This document shows, piece after piece, positions 1-6,942 of a stretch of DNA of 40,180 bases. Position numbers and translations under genes: made by a program. This DNA comes from an uncultured Verrucomicrobia subdivision 3 bacterium (GTDB taxonomy: Bacteria; Verrucomicrobiota; Verrucomicrobiia; Limisphaerales; UBA11358), in contig CAIKKJ010000056.1 of the NCBI GenBank assembly GCA_903827955.1, positions 1 through 40,180 of the forward strand, read 5' to 3'. Numbering within the stretch: the first letter of the stretch is position 1; each line of letters starts with the position of its first letter. The notes below the pieces were generated by a model. The model was given only the letters and a program-made list of their open reading frames with translations. It searched no databases and had not been told where the DNA came from.

Positions 1-221
1 CTTCTGGTGTGGCAGTTGTTCCGTCAGGGGCATCGCTGCGTAGCCATGTGCGGAAGAGATAAGCGCTGAAAGCATCTAAGTGCCAAGCTCATCCCAAGAT
101 AATGTTTCCCGGACGCAAGTCCCTAAAGACCACGGGCAGACTACCCGTTTGATAGGCCAGAAATGTAAGCATTGCGAAGTGTTAAGTTGACTGGCACTAA
201 TCGGTCGTGAGGCTTGATTGC
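1..221 (+). rRNA. rrl: 23S ribosomal RNA, 3' end (partial)
   Basis: The first ~220 bases match the conserved 3' end of bacterial 23S rRNA. Recognisable blocks are CTGAAAGCATCTAAG near position 66, GATAGGCC near 150, and the closing ACTAATCGGTCGTGAGGCTT at 196-215. The 5' part lies outside the window, so this is the tail of an rRNA operon read on the plus strand, with 5S following. The exact 3' end is uncertain by a few bases because the partner strand of the terminal helix is not visible. Confidence 0.95.
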
Positions 222-351
222 TTTTCCAATTTGGAAAACAATTTTACTTTCGAATTGTATATCTTTAATAATCTCCTATGTGTAGTTTTCAAAGAAATCA
301 TAAACTAAATGTTCTTTTTTAATTTTTGCACGTTTTTTTCGTGCAAGCCAA
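222..351 (+). other. 23S-5S intergenic spacer with a hairpin
   Basis: AT-rich spacer inside the rRNA operon. It contains a perfect 7-bp hairpin at 326-346 (TTGCACG, T-loop, CGTGCAA) directly before the 5S gene. The position suggests a processing stem, but this is inferred from location only. No tRNA lies in this spacer. Confidence 0.5.
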
Positions 352-467
352 TTTGGTGGTAATACCGCAGTGGTCCGACCCGTTCCCATTCCGAACACGG
401 ACGTCAAACGCTGCATGGCCGATGGTAGTGGTTGTATAGCTTCCGCGAGAGTAGGTAGCCGCCAGTC
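352..467 (+). rRNA. rrf: 5S ribosomal RNA
   Basis: About 116 bases with the expected 5S features: TTTGGTGGT start, the CCGACCCGTTCCCATTCCGA block (376-395), GAACACGG loop sequence, and a 3' AGTAGGTAGCCGCCAG that pairs with the start. It lies about 130 bases after 23S and is followed directly by a terminator, so it ends the operon. Confidence 0.93.
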
Positions 468-471
468 TTTT

Positions 472-508
472 AAAACGCCCAAGAAAAATCTTGGGCGTTT
501 TTTTTGCT
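472..508 (+). terminator. Rho-independent terminator of the rRNA operon
   Basis: Perfect 13-bp stem (472-484 with 489-501), four-base loop AAAA, followed by a T-run to about 505. It lies immediately after 5S and ends the rRNA transcript. From here to about 742 no gene or clear signal is visible. Confidence 0.92.
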
Positions 509-742
509 GCTAAAATGGCCTTGATTTATTATCCGGAGAGTGTTTGGGTGTGGTCTGAGTTGGATAGATCTGGCTGGGTGTTTGGTTCGGCAAGCAGAAA
601 TTGCTTAACGTGCGAAAATTTGCCAAATTGCGTCCCTTAAGGTCGTTTTCCCGGGTCCCGCGGCATTTTCGCAGCGTCCCGCCGCCGTTCCAGTTTCTCA
701 AAATCAGACAATCTCAATTAGACCACGGACAGACAATCCACA

Positions 743-897
743 ATCCGTCTTGAGGTTCCGCCAGATGAGCTTGCCATTTACGCGCAGGCGAGCTTAGTAT
801 TGCCCTGATGGAACATAGCGGATCAGGTTTGCATATCAGGTTTTTGCCACACCCTGCCGGGTTTGGCGGCAGACTTTTGTGGAATATCGCGCTTCAT
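743..897 (-). pseudogene. Integrase 5' remnant (copy 1), decayed
   Basis: Read on the minus strand, this encodes a broken N-terminus of a tyrosine recombinase like the one at 2389-2733. From the ATG at 897 it reads into WQKPDMQ, then a frameshift, then LIRYVPSGQY, an in-frame TAA at 794-796, and ARLRVNGKLIW with NLKTD. The other copy reads NLIRYVPSGTYYARLRVKG at the same place. The start context CATGCAA followed by a GTATA element is also shared by both copies. The frameshift and stop make it non-functional, and nothing of the catalytic domain remains. It sits just before a truncated tRNA-Arg copy, as the second remnant sits before the intact tRNA. Confidence 0.82.
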
Positions 898-966
898 GCA
901 AACTGTATAGAAATGCAGTATAGAAAACGCAGATCATGTTTTCTAAATGCTACTTTATATTGATTC

Positions 967-1014
967 TATTGTGTCGCGCTCGTAGCTCAGTTGGATAGAG
1001 CACCTGCCTTCTAA
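967..1014 (+). repeat. Truncated tRNA-Arg(TCT) copy: promoter-proximal bases and 5' half (att-like)
   Basis: These 48 bases are identical to 2791-2838, which is the 9 bases before tRNA-Arg plus its acceptor strand, D arm, anticodon 5' stem and whole anticodon loop. Identity stops after the loop: here it continues with ATCAAA, whereas the intact gene continues with the GCAGG stem strand. A break exactly at the anticodon loop is what a tyrosine recombinase crossover at a tRNA leaves. It is best read as the 5' half displaced by a later insertion at the same site. It cannot make a tRNA. Confidence 0.85.
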
Positions 1015-1127
1015 ATCAAAACGGACTTTTTCACAAATCATCACACCTCTTCCACTATTGATTTCATTGACGATTATCATCAGGCGTTATCCCGAAAAAT
1101 CCAATGTTGCCGGTAAAAATCGCAAGT

Positions 1128-1214
1128 AGTATACAAAAAAACGCGGGATAGAGCACCTGCTATGCGTTTAGATGCCTGATCCTTCCAGATGGTTTTGTAT
1201 ACTTTTGTATACTG
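1128..1214. repeat. Cluster of AGTATACAAAA boxes, direct and inverted
   Basis: AGTATACAAAA occurs at 1128-1138. Its inverse occurs twice side by side at 1193-1214, as TTTTGTATAC followed by TTTTGTATACTG. The 13-mer CTTTTGTATACTG (1202-1214) is the exact reverse complement of 2739-2751, just upstream of the second integrase remnant's start. The copy-1 integrase remnant has the related GTATAGAAA twice just upstream (905-928). Position next to integrase starts and att-like sequence suggests recombinase arm sites or integrase promoter control sites. That role is inference. Confidence 0.5.
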
Positions 1215-1321
1215 CTTTGGAGGAAAAATTCCCAGTTCGCGTTCACGTGTTTGTCATCTTGCTTGCTAAAATGGAGGCCAAGCCAGTTGCCAATCACGAG
1301 AACGCTCGCCCCATGCAAGAC

Positions 1322-1397
1322 TGGTAGTGTCAAATTTGCAACCAGCACCGCGCCCATGTGACCCATCGCGGAACTGGTTTCAAACCTGACACAACCA
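1322..1397. repeat. Imperfect 24-bp inverted repeat pair (MITE or IS-end like)
   Basis: Bases 1322-1345 and 1374-1397 are inverted copies matching at 20 of 24 positions, separated by 28 bases. Both carry a GTGTCA core and end in CCAG or its complement. There is no U-run after it, so it does not look like a terminator. It could be a very small non-autonomous element or the fused ends of a lost insertion sequence. Confidence 0.45.
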
Positions 1398-1552
1398 GGG
1401 ATAATCACGCGCGAAAGGAGATCGCAGATTCATGAAGATTTTTTTGGCCGCGTTTTGAAGTTAAAAACACGCGCAGCCTATCCTCATATTAGGCCACATC
1501 ATCAATACGCTCATCTCTTCGGAACTGCTCCGTCGTCTGCTGGACACTTGCC

Positions 1553-2392
1553 GTGCGCGAGTGGTGGCGTATTGCTCGATACTCTGCACTGGGCTGGGTG
1601 GAATTGACGATTGATGGCCGCAAGGTTGGCGATGCAGTGTTGTCCCCGGAGTTTTCTGATCTGAACCGGCGCGTGCTCTACATCTCGCACGATGTCACGT
1701 CGCTGTTCTCCAAAGGTGTTCACACGTTCGATGCGGTCTTAGGCAATGGACAGCACAGTCCCGTGGAGCACATCGGCGCGGACGAAGCTGACAACATAGT
1801 TGTGTCGGGTGGCAAGGGCGCCGGGTATCACAATCGCTGGGGACGTTTCGGCGGTCCGAAGTTTCTGCTGGAACTCGAAGTCGAATACGCCGACGGCACG
1901 CGCGAGTTTTTCGGCACAGATGAAACGTGGCGGTGGTCGGACGGTCCGATTACTTTCAACGACCTCTGGCGCGGCGAGAAACAGGATTTGCGTATCACGC
2001 CGACGAATTGGAATCCCGTCGCCTTGTTTCCTGCTCCGCCGGGGCGAATGGAAGTCTCGTCGATTCCGCCCGTTCGTAAACCGCTCGCGACATTGACGGA
2101 GGCAAATCAGCGCGTGAAATCCGGTGACACGGTGTTCATTCGCGGTGGCAAATACGCGTTGCCTGCGAAACAAACCATCGGCGTCGAACTCAGCCAGAGC
2201 GGCGAGGCGGGAAAGCCGATTCAGTTCTTTGCTTACACCAACGAGACGCCGGTGCTCGACGGTTCGGCGCTGGCGGGGCGGGGGCGCATTGTGGGATTGC
2301 TCATCTCGGGCGATTGGATTCATGTGCGGGGCTTGGAGGTGTGCAATGTTCCGTCGCGCGGCACGAGTTACGGCATCTGGATCAAGGGCGCG
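1553..2392 (+). pseudogene. Chimeric fragment: rhamnosidase N-terminal piece joined to a beta-helix lyase piece
   Basis: One open frame of about 280 codons holds two unrelated gene pieces. Residues 1-170 look like the N-terminal part of a GH78-type alpha-L-rhamnosidase (GWVELTIDGRKVGDAVLSPE, then a beta-sandwich continuing to a SIPPVR motif). From about residue 172 the frame becomes the start of a right-handed beta-helix polysaccharide lyase (KSGDTVFIRGGKYALP, then PVLDGSA, WIHVRGLEV, YGIWIKGA). It lacks a rhamnosidase signal peptide and both catalytic domains. The 3' end runs into the integrase remnant on the opposite strand near 2390, with a GCGC microhomology. I read it as recombination debris within the tRNA-Arg scar. 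An expressed fusion is possible but unlikely, since neither half has an active site. Confidence 0.7.
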
Positions 2393-2733
2393 ATGCGTTG
2401 GTCGTGGTAATCCTTGGTGCGCGGTTTGAGTGAGACGTCGCTAGCAACCCGCTTTTTGTGAATGGCGATGGCATCGGCCATGTTCATCCGTCCAGCCGAT
2501 ACAGAATTGCGGGCTTCGGCTCCTTGGCGTTCCGCCTTCTCGAAATCCGAGAGGCGCAGCTTGGCTACCGAAAGAGTGTCGGTTTTAAGGCTGCGACGGA
2601 TGAGCTTGCCCTTAACGCGTAATCTTGCATAGTAAGTGCCAGATGGAACGTAGCGAATTAAGTTTGAATACTGGGTTTTCTGCCAATCTTTTTCAGATTC
2701 GGCGGGCTCTGGGACTGTTTGCGTCTGAATCAT
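2389..2733 (-). pseudogene. Integrase 5' remnant (copy 2), C-terminally truncated
   Basis: About 115 codons of a tyrosine recombinase N-terminus. It has a DNA-binding SAM-like start (NLIRYVPSGTYYARLRVKG) and a core-binding region reaching KPRTKDYHDQRIA, after which the sequence becomes lyase debris. The arm-binding region is present, but the whole catalytic domain (R, H-x-x-R, Y) is gone. I prefer the ATG at 2733 over one five codons upstream, because the context matches that of remnant 1. The 5' end faces the intact tRNA-Arg 67 bases away, so the element lay on the 5' side of the tRNA. Confidence 0.82.
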
Positions 2734-2799
2734 GCAATCAGTATACAAAAGTCAATTTGGAGTGCTTAAATATTCAGAATCCATTGTATTTATTGTGTC

Positions 2800-2876
2800 G
2801 CGCTCGTAGCTCAGTTGGATAGAGCACCTGCCTTCTAAGCAGGTTGTCGCGCGTTCGATTCGCGCCGGGCGCACCA
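2800..2876 (+). tRNA. tRNA-Arg (anticodon TCT)
   Basis: Full cloverleaf: acceptor GCGCTCG/CGGGCGC (with one G-U), D stem GCTC/GAGC, anticodon stem CCTGC/GCAGG around loop CTTCTAA, T stem GCGCG/CGCGC with loop TTCGATT, and encoded CCA at 2874-2876. The 5' half is duplicated at 976-1014. If the integration reading is right, the 5' half and the upstream bases of this gene were supplied by an integrated element, while the 3' half is the original chromosomal one. Confidence 0.96.
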
Positions 2877-3024
2877 TGTTTTACGATCTGCAAACGTTGG
2901 TGTCGTGCTGGGGCGGGACAATTTATCTTGGATTTCCAATTCGCCGCGAGCCGGCCACAACAACCTTACACGTCACAATTCGAGAAACTGGCTTGACCAG
3001 AGAACGGCTGGCTGGCTGCGTTGA

Positions 3025-3990
3025 TTACGCCGCTTTTTTTCCGTTTTTAACCCGCAGTGCTTGCAACGCTTGCTTGAAATCTTTCGGCAGCGGGGCCTCA
3101 AATTTCACAAGCTTCTCCGTGCGTGGATGGAGGAAGGAAAGTTTGTGCGCGTGCAGCAACACGCGGGGCGCGGCGTAGCCGGTGAGTTCGGCGAATTTTT
3201 TATTTTGTTTTGCGCCGTAGGTCTCATCGCCCAGCAGCGGATGGCCGAGGTGCAGGAGATGCACGCGGATTTGGTGCGTCCGTCCGGTGTGTATCTCGGC
3301 CTCGACGTGCGCGGCGTGATGCAGCTTTTCCAAAACCCGCCAGCTGGTGTGCGCGGCGCGGCCATTATCGTCATCGTGGACGGCCATGCGTTTGCGGTGC
3401 GTGGGATGGCGTGCGATGGCGGCGTGAATCTCGCCGGCGTCGCGCGCGGGCAAACCGATGACGAGCGCATCGTAAAACTTTTTCACGGTGCGCTCGGCGA
3501 ATTGTTTGGAGAGCGCGAGGTGCGTCTCGTCGTTTTTCGCCACGACGAGGCAGCCGCTGGTTTCTTTGTCGAGGCGATGCACGATACCGGGTCGCGCCAC
3601 GCCGCCGATGCCGCTCAACGAGCCTTTGCAGTGATGCAGCAGCGCGTTGACGAGCGTGTGTTCCTCGTGGCCAGCGGCGGGATGCACAACGAGGCCGGCG
3701 GGTTTGTTGACGACGAGCAGCGATTTGTCTTCGAACAAAATTTCCAATGGAATTTGCTCCGGCAGCGCCAGGGCGGACTTGGGTTCAGGGAAAAAGATTT
3801 CAATCGTTTCGCCGGCGCGCGGTGCGTGCGTGGGCTTGACGGTTTTGCCGTTGATGCGGATGTGGCCTTGTTCGATGAGGCGCTGCATGGTGCCGCGCGA
3901 GGTGGCGGGAAATTTTTCGCGGAGAAAGGTGTCGAGCCGCACGTCGGGGCGCGATTGCTCGACGGTGAATTGTTCGGTGCGCGTGGACAT
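3025..3990 (-). CDS. rluD: RluD/RluC-family 23S rRNA pseudouridine synthase
   Basis: A 321-residue protein with an N-terminal S4 RNA-binding domain (about 17-65, VRLDTFLREKFPATSRG) and a RluA-type pseudouridine synthase domain (about 88-310). The catalytic motif HRLDKETSGCLVVAKND places the catalytic Asp at 141. The later GRTHQIRVHL and GHPLLGDETYG motifs are also present. Family members isomerise uridines in helix 69 and neighbouring sites of 23S rRNA. It starts 5 bases after the lspA stop, the common lspA-rluD pairing, so the two are co-transcribed. RluD is preferred over RluC on overall pattern and context, but the exact target uridines cannot be read from sequence. Confidence 0.92.
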   Translation of the reverse strand: MSTRTEQFTVEQSRPDVRLDTFLREKFPATSRGTMQRLIEQGHIRINGKTVKPTHAPRAGETIEIFFPEPKSALALPEQIPLEILFEDKSLLVVNKPAGLVVHPAAGHEEHTLVNALLHHCKGSLSGIGGVARPGIVHRLDKETSGCLVVAKNDETHLALSKQFAERTVKKFYDALVIGLPARDAGEIHAAIARHPTHRKRMAVHDDDNGRAAHTSWRVLEKLHHAAHVEAEIHTGRTHQIRVHLLHLGHPLLGDETYGAKQNKKFAELTGYAAPRVLLHAHKLSFLHPRTEKLVKFEAPLPKDFKQALQALRVKNGKKAA

Positions 3991-3995
3991 TCGGT

Positions 3996-4541
3996 TCAGT
4001 TTACTGCCTGCGGCACGGAATCATTCTTCCAGTTGATCAAGAAAATAATCGCCACGCCGGTGCAGATGGCGGAGTCGGCGACGTTGAACGCGGGAAAATC
4101 CCAAATCTCCGTCGTGCCCCGCCGCGCCATGTAGAAATGCAAAAAGTCCACGACGGCGTGGCGAGCGGGTAGCAGGCGGTCGGTTAGATTGCCGATAATG
4201 CCGCCGAAGATGAGGCCGAACGCGAGCTGGCCGAGGATGCGGTGCGCGCTGAAATGCCGCCGCGAAACCCACAGCACGACGAGCGCGATGATGGCGATGG
4301 CGGCAAGCAAAAAATTGTTCCCGGTGAACAGGCTCCACGCTGCGCCGGTGTTGGCGCGGTGGGTAAGGTTGAAAAAACCGGGGATGACATTGATTTCATC
4401 GCCGGGGAAAATTTTAATGAGCACCAACCACTTGGTGAACTGGTCGAGCGCAAAGATGAACACCGCCAGCGCCAAGATGCGGCGGCTGGGCTTGGACAAA
4501 ATGGAATCGGCAGCAGACACATCGTCAGTTTCAAGTTTCAA
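3996..4541 (-). CDS. lspA: Lipoprotein signal peptidase (signal peptidase II)
   Basis: Inner-membrane aspartyl protease that removes signal peptides from lipidated prolipoproteins. Four hydrophobic segments are visible. Family motifs are NLTHRANTGAAWS (58-70), GIIGNLTDR (114-122), VVDFLHF (130-136) and FPAFNVADSAI (149-159), giving a catalytic pair of Asp132 and Asp156. The start is uncertain: the longest frame begins with TTG inside a heptamer repeat at 4527-4559. GTG or TTG codons slightly downstream (residues 8 and 15) would still leave all four helices. It leads a two-gene unit with rluD. Confidence 0.92.
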   Translation of the reverse strand: MKLETDDVSAADSILSKPSRRILALAVFIFALDQFTKWLVLIKIFPGDEINVIPGFFNLTHRANTGAAWSLFTGNNFLLAAIAIIALVVLWVSRRHFSAHRILGQLAFGLIFGGIIGNLTDRLLPARHAVVDFLHFYMARRGTTEIWDFPAFNVADSAICTGVAIIFLINWKNDSVPQAVN

Positions 4542-4559
4542 GTTTCAAGTTTCAAGTTT
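4527..4559. repeat. AGTTTCA heptamer tandem repeat at the lspA start
   Basis: Four perfect copies of AGTTTCA (4527-4554) plus a partial fifth. The array overlaps the likely lspA start on the minus strand and lies 53 bases before the ATG of the plus-strand NYN gene. Seven is not a multiple of three, so copy-number change would shift the frame from any start codon upstream of the array. Confidence 0.85.
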
Positions 4560-4612
4560 GAACCGCATGAGTTTGGCCTTTGGACTTCCAGCACATTGGA
4601 CTAATTTTCAGC

Positions 4613-5083
4613 ATGGCATTGGTGCGAATTCTCGTGGACGGCTACTCGCTGTTGCACAGCTGGCCTGAGCTGGCTGAAGGCGCGGCGCGGCATTCCGAGG
4701 TCGCGCGCGATGCGCTGGTGGAGATGCTGCAAGCGTATCAGGACGCCTGCGGCACGCCGGTGACGATTTTCTTCGACGGTCGCGGCAATCGCAAGACGAA
4801 GCCAAAAAATAATTCCACCAGTGCGGTGGAGGTTTTGTTTTCGAGCAGCGGGCAGACGGCGGATGACTTGATTGAACGCGCGGCGCACCGGTTTCAACCT
4901 TATGGCGAGGTGTTGGTGGTGACGGACGATTTTGCGGAGCGCGCTACGGTGAGCGGCTTCGGCGGCTCGGTGGCCAGTTGCGGCAACTTCATCGCGATGA
5001 TTCAGAATGCGCTGGCGGACTTGGCGGAAAACCTGAACAATCACAATCGCAAAGAACGAAACCGTTTTTCGCGTTCGCGCTGA
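4613..5083 (+). CDS. NYN-domain (YacP-like) ribonuclease
   Basis: A 156-residue protein of the YacP/DUF901 family, a PIN-like NYN fold that cuts RNA near ribosomes or during mRNA turnover in relatives. The typical opening is present (MALVRILVDGYSLLHSWPEL, Asp9 being the expected metal ligand), as are the IFFDGRG strand and a DDLIERAA segment followed by VLVVTDDFAERA. I chose the ATG at 4613 because an earlier TTG adds 11 residues not expected for the family. The usual DGYNLL reads DGYSLL here. It is transcribed away from lspA across a short gap with the heptamer array, and the next gene starts 4 bases after its stop. Confidence 0.82.
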   Translation: MALVRILVDGYSLLHSWPELAEGAARHSEVARDALVEMLQAYQDACGTPVTIFFDGRGNRKTKPKNNSTSAVEVLFSSSGQTADDLIERAAHRFQPYGEVLVVTDDFAERATVSGFGGSVASCGNFIAMIQNALADLAENLNNHNRKERNRFSRSR

Positions 5084-5087
5084 ACTG

Positions 5088-6200
5088 ATGAATTTTCCAG
5101 CCCCCAAACTTCTCTTCACCACGCTGGCCGTGCTGTGGCTGCTTGCGTCAGCGGCGGCGCAGGCGGAACCGCGCTGGCTGCTGGTATTCAACACCTCGTC
5201 GTCCATGAAAAAACGCTTGCCAGCCGTCGAGGCGGAGGTAAAGACGTTGTTGATGACGGAGTTCAGCCGCGGCCTGCATGCGGAGGACAGCGTGGGCGTG
5301 TGGACGTTGAACGACCGTTTGCACACGGGACAATTTCCATTGCTGGTCTGGTCGCCGGAACGCGCCCCGCTGGTGGTTTCAAATCTCGTGGCCTTCGTGC
5401 ACCGGCAGAATTATTCCGGCAACACGAGCTTCGCGGCGTTACAGCCGTTGCTGGATCAGGTCATCGCGGATTCAGAGCGGCTGACGGTGGTGCTCATCTG
5501 CGACGGCGAGGACGAGCTTCATGGCACGCCTTATGATGGTGGTTTGAATGAGACCATCAAGCAGACGCGCGATGCCCGTAAAACTCTCCACCAGCCGTTT
5601 GTCATCGTGCTGCGAACGCAACTGGGGAAATTTGTCGGGGCGACGGTGAATTTTCCGCCCGTGCCGGCGAACCTTCCGCCATTTCCGCTGCTGCCGCGCG
5701 AAATCAAAGCCGCCACGCCCGCACCGCCGACAAATGTGGCGGCCGCTAAACCGCCGGTCGCCGCGCAGCCGTTGATCATCGTCGGCACGCACGTCAGCGC
5801 AAACACGAATGATCTTCCGAAAATAATAATTCCGCAAACTCCGCCCGTCAGTCCGTCAGTCGCGGTCGTGGTGAAAACCAATCCGCCGCCTGCCAACCTT
5901 GCGCCCGCGCCCGTCGCCGTCCGGCCGCCGCCGCCGCGAGTGCTGAGTCCGCCGGCGGCTGCGGTGGTTGCGGTGACGAACATTGCGGCACCAGCCACGA
6001 ACAGCGCCGCCGCCCCGACCACCAATGCGGGCACGGCCGAGGACGGCCTTTCGCGCTGGCTGATTTACATTGGCGGCGGAATTTTAGCGGCGGCGGTGGC
6101 GCTGGTTGTTTTTCTGGCGCGACGTGGGCGGCGGGGTTCGCATAGCAGCCTGATCACGAGTTCGATGGAAAATGATTCACGTCCGCCGGGGCAAAAATGA
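5088..6200 (+). CDS. Secreted, membrane-anchored von Willebrand A domain protein
   Basis: A 370-residue protein with a signal peptide (about 1-27, cleavage near AQA-EP), a von Willebrand A-like domain (28-185), a long Ala/Pro-rich linker (about 200-320) and one C-terminal membrane helix (about 328-347) with a short basic tail. The metal-site motif is degenerate: FNTSSSM replaces the expected D-x-S-x-S, with Asn35 for Asp. A later ICDGEDE supplies an acidic loop. The domain would face the periplasm. It follows the NYN gene closely, but no functional link is evident. Function is unknown, and adhesion or envelope assembly is only a guess. Confidence 0.72.
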   Translation: MNFPAPKLLFTTLAVLWLLASAAAQAEPRWLLVFNTSSSMKKRLPAVEAEVKTLLMTEFSRGLHAEDSVGVWTLNDRLHTGQFPLLVWSPERAPLVVSNLVAFVHRQNYSGNTSFAALQPLLDQVIADSERLTVVLICDGEDELHGTPYDGGLNETIKQTRDARKTLHQPFVIVLRTQLGKFVGATVNFPPVPANLPPFPLLPREIKAATPAPPTNVAAAKPPVAAQPLIIVGTHVSANTNDLPKIIIPQTPPVSPSVAVVVKTNPPPANLAPAPVAVRPPPPRVLSPPAAAVVAVTNIAAPATNSAAAPTTNAGTAEDGLSRWLIYIGGGILAAAVALVVFLARRGRRGSHSSLITSSMENDSRPPGQK

Positions 6201-6249
6201 TTTCTTTCGCGCGTGACTTTTGCCCGGCACTTTGGAAAATTTCGCATTC

Positions 6250-6891
6250 ATGAAAACTTTCAAGTTGAACTGGTTTATCGCGTTGGCGTCGCTCGGTTTG
6301 TTTGCCGCCGGCTGCTCCAATGAAAAGAACACCGCCGCGCCCGCCGTGCCGCCGGTTGCGGCGGCCAATCCGGCGCCCGTCTCGGCCAGTGGCGCGGAGG
6401 TCGCCGTCGTCACCACGAGCGAAGGTGTGCTGGTGCTGGAGTTCTATCCCGACGTCGCGCCGAAGCATGTCGAGAATTTCAAAAAGCTCGCGAAGAGCGG
6501 TTTTTATGACGGCCAGTGCTTTCACCGCGTCATCAAGGGTTTCATGATCCAAGGCGGCGATCCGAACACGAAGGACGATTCCAAAAAAGATATGTGGGGC
6601 CAGGGCGGGCCGGGCTACACCATCAACGCCGAGTTCAACGCCAAGCACCACGCCCGCGGCATCCTCTCGATGGCGCGCACACCGGATCCGAATTCCGCCG
6701 GCTCGCAATTTTTCATCTGCCACGGCGACTGCGGTCAGCTTGATAACCAATACACAGTCTTTGGCAATTTGATCAAGGGCGACGATGTGTTGGAAAAAAT
6801 CGCCACCACGCCGACCGAAGGCCCGGACCGCCCGGTCAAGCGCATGAACATCGAGAGCATCAAGATTGTTCCTGCCGACAGCGTGAAATAA
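6250..6891 (+). CDS. Lipoprotein peptidyl-prolyl isomerase (cyclophilin type)
   Basis: A 213-residue cyclophilin with a lipoprotein signal (LGLFAAGC, lipidated Cys22) and a short Ala/Pro spacer before the isomerase domain (about 50-210). Active-site blocks are visible: CFHRVIKGFMIQGGDP, with the catalytic Arg in FHR, and NSAGSQFFICHGDC. It catalyses cis-trans isomerisation of peptidyl-proline bonds and should assist folding outside the inner membrane. I chose the ATG at 6250 because it gives a clean lipoprotein signal. It is followed 51 bases later by a second cyclophilin without a signal peptide, so the two probably arose by duplication and serve different compartments. Confidence 0.9.
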   Translation: MKTFKLNWFIALASLGLFAAGCSNEKNTAAPAVPPVAAANPAPVSASGAEVAVVTTSEGVLVLEFYPDVAPKHVENFKKLAKSGFYDGQCFHRVIKGFMIQGGDPNTKDDSKKDMWGQGGPGYTINAEFNAKHHARGILSMARTPDPNSAGSQFFICHGDCGQLDNQYTVFGNLIKGDDVLEKIATTPTEGPDRPVKRMNIESIKIVPADSVK

Positions 6892-6942
6892 TTTTTGGAC
6901 ACGAAGTTCAAAACCACACCACCAAACAAGGAAGTTAACATT

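Larger units (their letters stand above)
1015..1552. other. Gene-poor left arm of the tRNA-Arg scar
   Basis: No convincing gene is visible. An 82-codon minus-strand open frame at 1160-1408 crosses two sets of repeats and resembles nothing I recognise, so I do not call it. The stretch carries a 15-base piece of tRNA-Arg (GGATAGAGCACCTGC, 1146-1160), several GTATAC-containing boxes (1128-1214) and a long imperfect inverted repeat (1322-1397). It is probably the arm of an inserted element left after loss of its genes. Confidence 0.55.

Noticed and set aside
1160-1408. 82-codon minus-strand open frame
   Set aside because: It crosses the GTATAC box cluster and the long inverted repeat, has no family resemblance and no ribosome-binding sequence, so it is more likely chance.
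1128-2876. CRISPR array
   Set aside because: The short repeats near tRNA-Arg are few, unevenly spaced and have no spacer pattern. No cas gene is present in the window.
3061-4134. 357-codon plus-strand frame opposite rluD and lspA
   Set aside because: It mirrors the GC-rich rluD codon pattern in antisense and resembles no protein. The minus-strand genes have complete family motifs.
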